Assembly: GCA_002337045.1 (NCBI GenBank)
Contig: DDFF01000003.1
Span: 62,001 to 126,000, forward strand
DNA: 64,000 nt
Reading direction: 5' to 3'
Origin: Bacteroidetes bacterium UBA1935
Lineage (GTDB): Bacteria > Bacteroidota > Bacteroidia > Chitinophagales > Chitinophagaceae
The notes under the pieces were generated by a model that worked only from the letters and a program-made list of their open reading frames with translations, made no database searches and was not told the DNA's origin. Below are positions 60,679 to 64,000 of the stretch, piece after piece; position 1 is the stretch's first letter; every line of letters starts with the position of its first letter. Position numbers and translations under genes: made by a program.

Positions 60679-63600
60679 ATGGAAATACAGGAAATATTCG
60701 AAAATTTAATAAAGATAGAGCCCAAGGTAGTTTCGTTGGAAACTCTGTTCAATAATGAGGAACGAGTTGAAAAAACAAACTACAAACCTTCCTATCAACG
60801 CAACTACGTTTGGGACGATGAGAAGGCCACATATTTTATTGAAAGTATTTTTTTGGGAACAGAAATCCCACCACTAATCTATTTTAGAACTGGCGATCGA
60901 GTTGAGGTTATTGACGGCAGACAGCGCTACCAGACTATTCTAAGGTTTATCCATAATGAGTTCAAACTGAAGAAAAGTGGTTTACAAAAATTGGAGGACG
61001 TAGGAATTTCCAACAAGCTCTTTCGCGATATTGAACATAGGCTCAAGGAACTCTTTTGGGACACCAAATTGCGAATAATCGAATTCAGTTTTCACAACCG
61101 TAAGGGAGTAACCGAAGAGATTGAGGATCTCGTAAAAAAGGAAATTTTTAAGCGTTATAACTCAGGTATTACTCCACTGAAAACGACCGAAATTGATCGG
61201 GCCGCTTATTTCATGGACGATTTAAATTCCTACATTAAAGAAAAGCTGGAGCGTGATAATATCCTTTACAGTGAAGTTTCCAACCTTTTTCACTTTGAGA
61301 AATCCGACATTGAGGTACTATTAAAGAAAATACGCCAATTACTTGTGCAACATCAGATTCCAATCAAGTATTATGCCGTGAAGAAAACTATTGTAATATC
61401 CAAGTATTACGATTTGCTATTTTCAAATATCACAAATCCGGATATCGAAGAGATATATGATAGTTTCTTAAGCAAAATCAATTTTCTTCTAAACTTTAAA
61501 CGCCGCTTTGGAAACGATAGATTATTCAATCGCCTTATCTCCGAATGTTTATTTTGGGCACTTTCTATATTTGAGTCCGAAGGTTTTGAATTATCAGATT
61601 TGAATGATGATGATCTAGATGAACTCGCAGTATACATATCGAAAAACTCCGAGCACTTCAAGCTAGATAGAAGCTCGTTTGCAAAGGAGCTGTTTGCTCG
61701 CTACGGAGTAACCGCGAAATTTTTTGAACAAAAATATTCGATTGATTTCGAGATATACCTTCAATATACAGAAGAGTTCAAGCAGAGAAATAAACAAAAA
61801 TCAGTTTCAACAGGATCAACGACAGGTTTTGACGACCTTCGGATTAATAAGCCTGAACCTTCGTCTACAGCAATAATGGATATATGCCGACAGATGGAAC
61901 GTCAACGATTTTTGATTAGACCACCTTATCAGCGTAATGAAGTCATAAACCAAAAGAAGTCCTCATCTATAATTGAGAGCATTCTTTTAGGCATAAAACT
62001 TCCTCCAATATTTATTTACAAAAGAAAGGATGAAATTTCCGAAGTACTTGATGGGCAACAACGCTTGCTTTCAATTCTTGGTTTTATCAAAAAGCCATAC
62101 TTAGACGAGAAGGGCAAAAAGAAGTTTTCGGCAAAAGACGGCTACAGTCTAAAATTGAAAAATTCAATTCTAAAAAATCTCAATGGGAAACGATTTGAAG
62201 AATTAGATCAAGATCATCAAGAAAAAATAAAAAATTTCGACCTTTGGGTAATTGAAATTAATTATAAAAATAACGTCAATTTTGAACCAATTGATCTTTT
62301 TATAAGACTTAATAACAAGCCATATCCCATCAAAGAAGACACCTTCGAGATGTGGAATTCATATATCTCTCGTGATATTATAAAAACAATAAAAAGTATC
62401 CACAGCAATTACAAAGACTGGTTCTATTTGCGGAAAAATAATTCGCGAATGGAGGATGAAAACATCTACACCTCGCTCGCATACTTACATTTCAATTCTA
62501 TAAGTAAAACGAATATGCGGGAGGCAGATGGGCTAGATATCTATCGAACTGGCGAAAGAATTGCTTTTCGAATACTATCAAAAAATGATATAACAAAAGT
62601 ATTGGAGGACGTTAGTCTAAAAGATCAATTTATTGAAGCTGCGAACGACCTAGAATTTGATTTCATTAAAAAGGTGAAAGAGCTTATAACCACTAGGAAC
62701 GATGTAAATTCTAGTTCACTTAATAAAAATTTAGATGATATTTTCAATGTGGAAAATGGTCGGCGAACGCAACAAAGCTTCTATGCATTGTGGTATTTTT
62801 TACACGAAGTACCATTGGCTGTAGTTATCGATCAAAAGGAGAACATTAGGAAGTCTTTGAAAAAGCTATTCATTAGCATAAATAACGTGCCTACTAAGGA
62901 GAAATTTGAAGCACAGGTATTAGAATTCAAAACTAAGTATGGTCGCCAATCGTCAGGCTTGTTTGATCTAGTCGATGTTGAGCCAATAAGATTTGTCAAC
63001 CTAGGAGACATCTCGAATGTAAAAGCAGGGTTTAATACTGACGACACAGTCGAACTTTCCAATTCGCAAAATAGGGATGCGTTCAATTACTATAAGAAAA
63101 CTGAGATAGAGGATTGGAAGGTAGTTAACGAAGCCTCAGCAGTTATTAAATTAATTCCAGACAAGGATGAGAGTTCGGAACTCAATGCTATTTTAGCTGG
63201 TCAAAAAATTGTCATAAAGAAAATTAGCAATTTTTCAAATCGCTTTACAGTAGCGATGGGAGCGGAAAAGTCGCTTTTTGGTACAGATATAATAATGATT
63301 TTGCCAACGAGGTATGGTTTCATTCCAAAATATTTGTGCGCTATTCTAGGCAGTCGTGCTACATACTTTAATTACGCAGTAGCGAAGGACACAGACAAAC
63401 CATTGTCATTAGGATTCATAAAAGATATACGAATCCCGTACCTAGACGTAGAAATCCAAAAACAGTTTGAAAAGGTTTTCAATTATCTATTGCTCTTGGG
63501 AAAAGAGAAAAGCGATGGTCGATTATTTTTTGAAAGACTATTGGATGCCATGGTTTACGAGACCTACTTTAAAAATGAGTTTGTTTCATCTGGCATTCAA

Positions 63601-63759
63601 ATTATTGAGACCGTTAAAGGATTGCCGTACTTTTCGGAGTCGGTTAGTCAAGACGATGTTGAAGAGGTTTTTTTATCTATCTCAAATCCGGCCCATTCCC
63701 TTATGGCTTCACTCTTTAAAATGCTTGTAATTGATAGAATAAAAGAAATTGAGAGCTAA
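60679..63759 (+). CDS. DUF262-DUF262 protein with C-terminal target-recognition-like domain (probable defence nuclease)
   Basis: 1026 residues from the ATG at 60679; the frame opens with TTG four codons earlier. Two separate DUF262 (ParB/Srx-like, GmrS type) modules: YQRNYVW (Gln40-Arg41) with VIDGRQR (79-83), and YQRNEVI (418-419) with LDGQQR (458-462). In both, the two motifs are 39-40 residues apart. The C-terminal part from about 776 (LGDISNVKAGFNTDD, GQKIVIKKISN, KYLCAILGSRATYFNY, GFIKDIRIPYLD) resembles the DNA target-recognition domain of TaqI/HsdS-type restriction enzymes. No HNH motif was seen. The DUF262 part should bind or hydrolyse NTP and may cut DNA. The next gene starts inside the stop codon (TAATG). 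It lies behind tRNA-Leu, probably in an island. Confidence 0.8.
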   Translation: MEIQEIFENLIKIEPKVVSLETLFNNEERVEKTNYKPSYQRNYVWDDEKATYFIESIFLGTEIPPLIYFRTGDRVEVIDGRQRYQTILRFIHNEFKLKKSGLQKLEDVGISNKLFRDIEHRLKELFWDTKLRIIEFSFHNRKGVTEEIEDLVKKEIFKRYNSGITPLKTTEIDRAAYFMDDLNSYIKEKLERDNILYSEVSNLFHFEKSDIEVLLKKIRQLLVQHQIPIKYYAVKKTIVISKYYDLLFSNITNPDIEEIYDSFLSKINFLLNFKRRFGNDRLFNRLISECLFWALSIFESEGFELSDLNDDDLDELAVYISKNSEHFKLDRSSFAKELFARYGVTAKFFEQKYSIDFEIYLQYTEEFKQRNKQKSVSTGSTTGFDDLRINKPEPSSTAIMDICRQMERQRFLIRPPYQRNEVINQKKSSSIIESILLGIKLPPIFIYKRKDEISEVLDGQQRLLSILGFIKKPYLDEKGKKKFSAKDGYSLKLKNSILKNLNGKRFEELDQDHQEKIKNFDLWVIEINYKNNVNFEPIDLFIRLNNKPYPIKEDTFEMWNSYISRDIIKTIKSIHSNYKDWFYLRKNNSRMEDENIYTSLAYLHFNSISKTNMREADGLDIYRTGERIAFRILSKNDITKVLEDVSLKDQFIEAANDLEFDFIKKVKELITTRNDVNSSSLNKNLDDIFNVENGRRTQQSFYALWYFLHEVPLAVVIDQKENIRKSLKKLFISINNVPTKEKFEAQVLEFKTKYGRQSSGLFDLVDVEPIRFVNLGDISNVKAGFNTDDTVELSNSQNRDAFNYYKKTEIEDWKVVNEASAVIKLIPDKDESSELNAILAGQKIVIKKISNFSNRFTVAMGAEKSLFGTDIIMILPTRYGFIPKYLCAILGSRATYFNYAVAKDTDKPLSLGFIKDIRIPYLDVEIQKQFEKVFNYLLLLGKEKSDGRLFFERLLDAMVYETYFKNEFVSSGIQIIETVKGLPYFSESVSQDDVEEVFLSISNPAHSLMASLFKMLVIDRIKEIES

Positions 63760-64000
63760 TGGCCTTAGTCACTACCGCAATTAAGAAAATTGTCGGAATT
63801 TCTATAGAAAATTACCGAGCATATTTCGGGAACTACGATGTAATCACTCTGGATCGTGGGCAAAATTTACTCATTTATGGCGAAAACGGAAGCGGGAAAA
63901 GCTCGATGTTTAAAGCCTTGAACGAGTTCTTTTTAAGCTCAAATCAAGTAAATCTCCCCTTTGCTCAAAATAAGTACGCCTCGCATGCAAATTCAGAAAT
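63759..64000 (+). CDS. RecF/SMC-like AAA ATPase (cut by right edge)
   Basis: 80 codons visible from the ATG at 63759, which overlaps the previous stop by one base. The start is typical of RecF/OLD/SMC-type ATPases: a beta strand with ISIENYRAYFGNY, then the Walker A motif YGENGSGKSSMFKAL (Gly41-Ser49). The rest, including Walker B and any nuclease domain such as TOPRIM, lies outside. Tight coupling suggests it works with the DUF262 protein. Confidence 0.85.
   Translation, partial: MALVTTAIKKIVGISIENYRAYFGNYDVITLDRGQNLLIYGENGSGKSSMFKALNEFFLSSNQVNLPFAQNKYASHANSE

Noticed and set aside
60537..60755. 72-codon plus-strand frame after tRNA-Leu
   Set aside because: It overlaps the start of the DUF262 gene out of frame and has no support.

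Overview
The window looks like chromosomal DNA of a Bacteroidota bacterium, probably a Chitinophagaceae/Chitinophagales relative. The evidence is a SprE/PorW-type gliding/type IX secretion protein, M13 and S9 peptidases, paired DUF3857/transglutaminase proteins, a PSP1 protein, and many promoters of the Bacteroidota -7 type (TAnnTTTG) in place of a sigma70 -10 box. Most genes have moderate GC and housekeeping character. Three stretches look acquired or accessory: the AT-rich CHAT protease gene (43.4-45.9 kb), the Mrr restriction gene (52.6-53.6 kb) and the stretch behind tRNA-Leu (60.5 kb to the right edge).

Layout. 0-5.2 kb: a Rel (p)ppGpp enzyme cut by the left edge, then a 1208-residue SprE-like TPR protein. 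5.7-7.4 kb: a small operon with a membrane-anchored stub, an AtpZ-like protein, a small membrane protein and a SprT-like metalloprotein, but no ATP synthase subunits. 7.5-16.9 kb: an M13 peptidase lipoprotein, two secreted proteins with carboxypeptidase-regulatory-like domains (one also with a vWA domain), two tandem GT39-type membrane glycosyltransferases and a lipoprotein. 16.9-26.6 kb: MarC, peptidase T, a DUF1573 protein, a UbiA-type prenyltransferase, DapB, a beta-lactamase-fold hydrolase, a DPP-IV-like peptidase and small unknown proteins.

26.6-33.7 kb is the most coherent metabolic block: kdsB, a kdsC-like phosphatase, a transaldolase/CBS fusion, kdsA, a KdnB-like dehydrogenase, a KdnA-like aminotransferase and waaA, all on the minus strand. 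Together they suggest synthesis of an 8-amino Kdo (Kdo8N) for the LPS core. The usual arabinose-5-phosphate isomerase KdsD is absent. In its place is a protein that keeps a KdsD-like CBS pair but carries a fructose-6-phosphate-aldolase-like domain with an altered active site.

33.7-43.4 kb: two DUF3857/transglutaminase paralogues (one without the catalytic Cys), serine dehydratase, a FAS1 protein, SppA and a methyltransferase. 43.4-60.4 kb: the CHAT protease, FolK, RecQ, a carbohydrate porin, a PSP1 protein with a disordered tail, Mrr, an FMN reductase, a metallophosphoesterase, a TIGR01777 protein, a bestrophin/TMEM175 channel pair, a saccharopine-dehydrogenase-like protein and HscB. 60.4-64 kb: tRNA-Leu(CAA), then a likely defence operon. 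Its first gene joins two DUF262 modules to a restriction-type target-recognition-like domain. Its second gene, cut by the right edge, starts with a RecF/SMC-like ATPase.

All family names come from reading motifs by eye; no database search was run.
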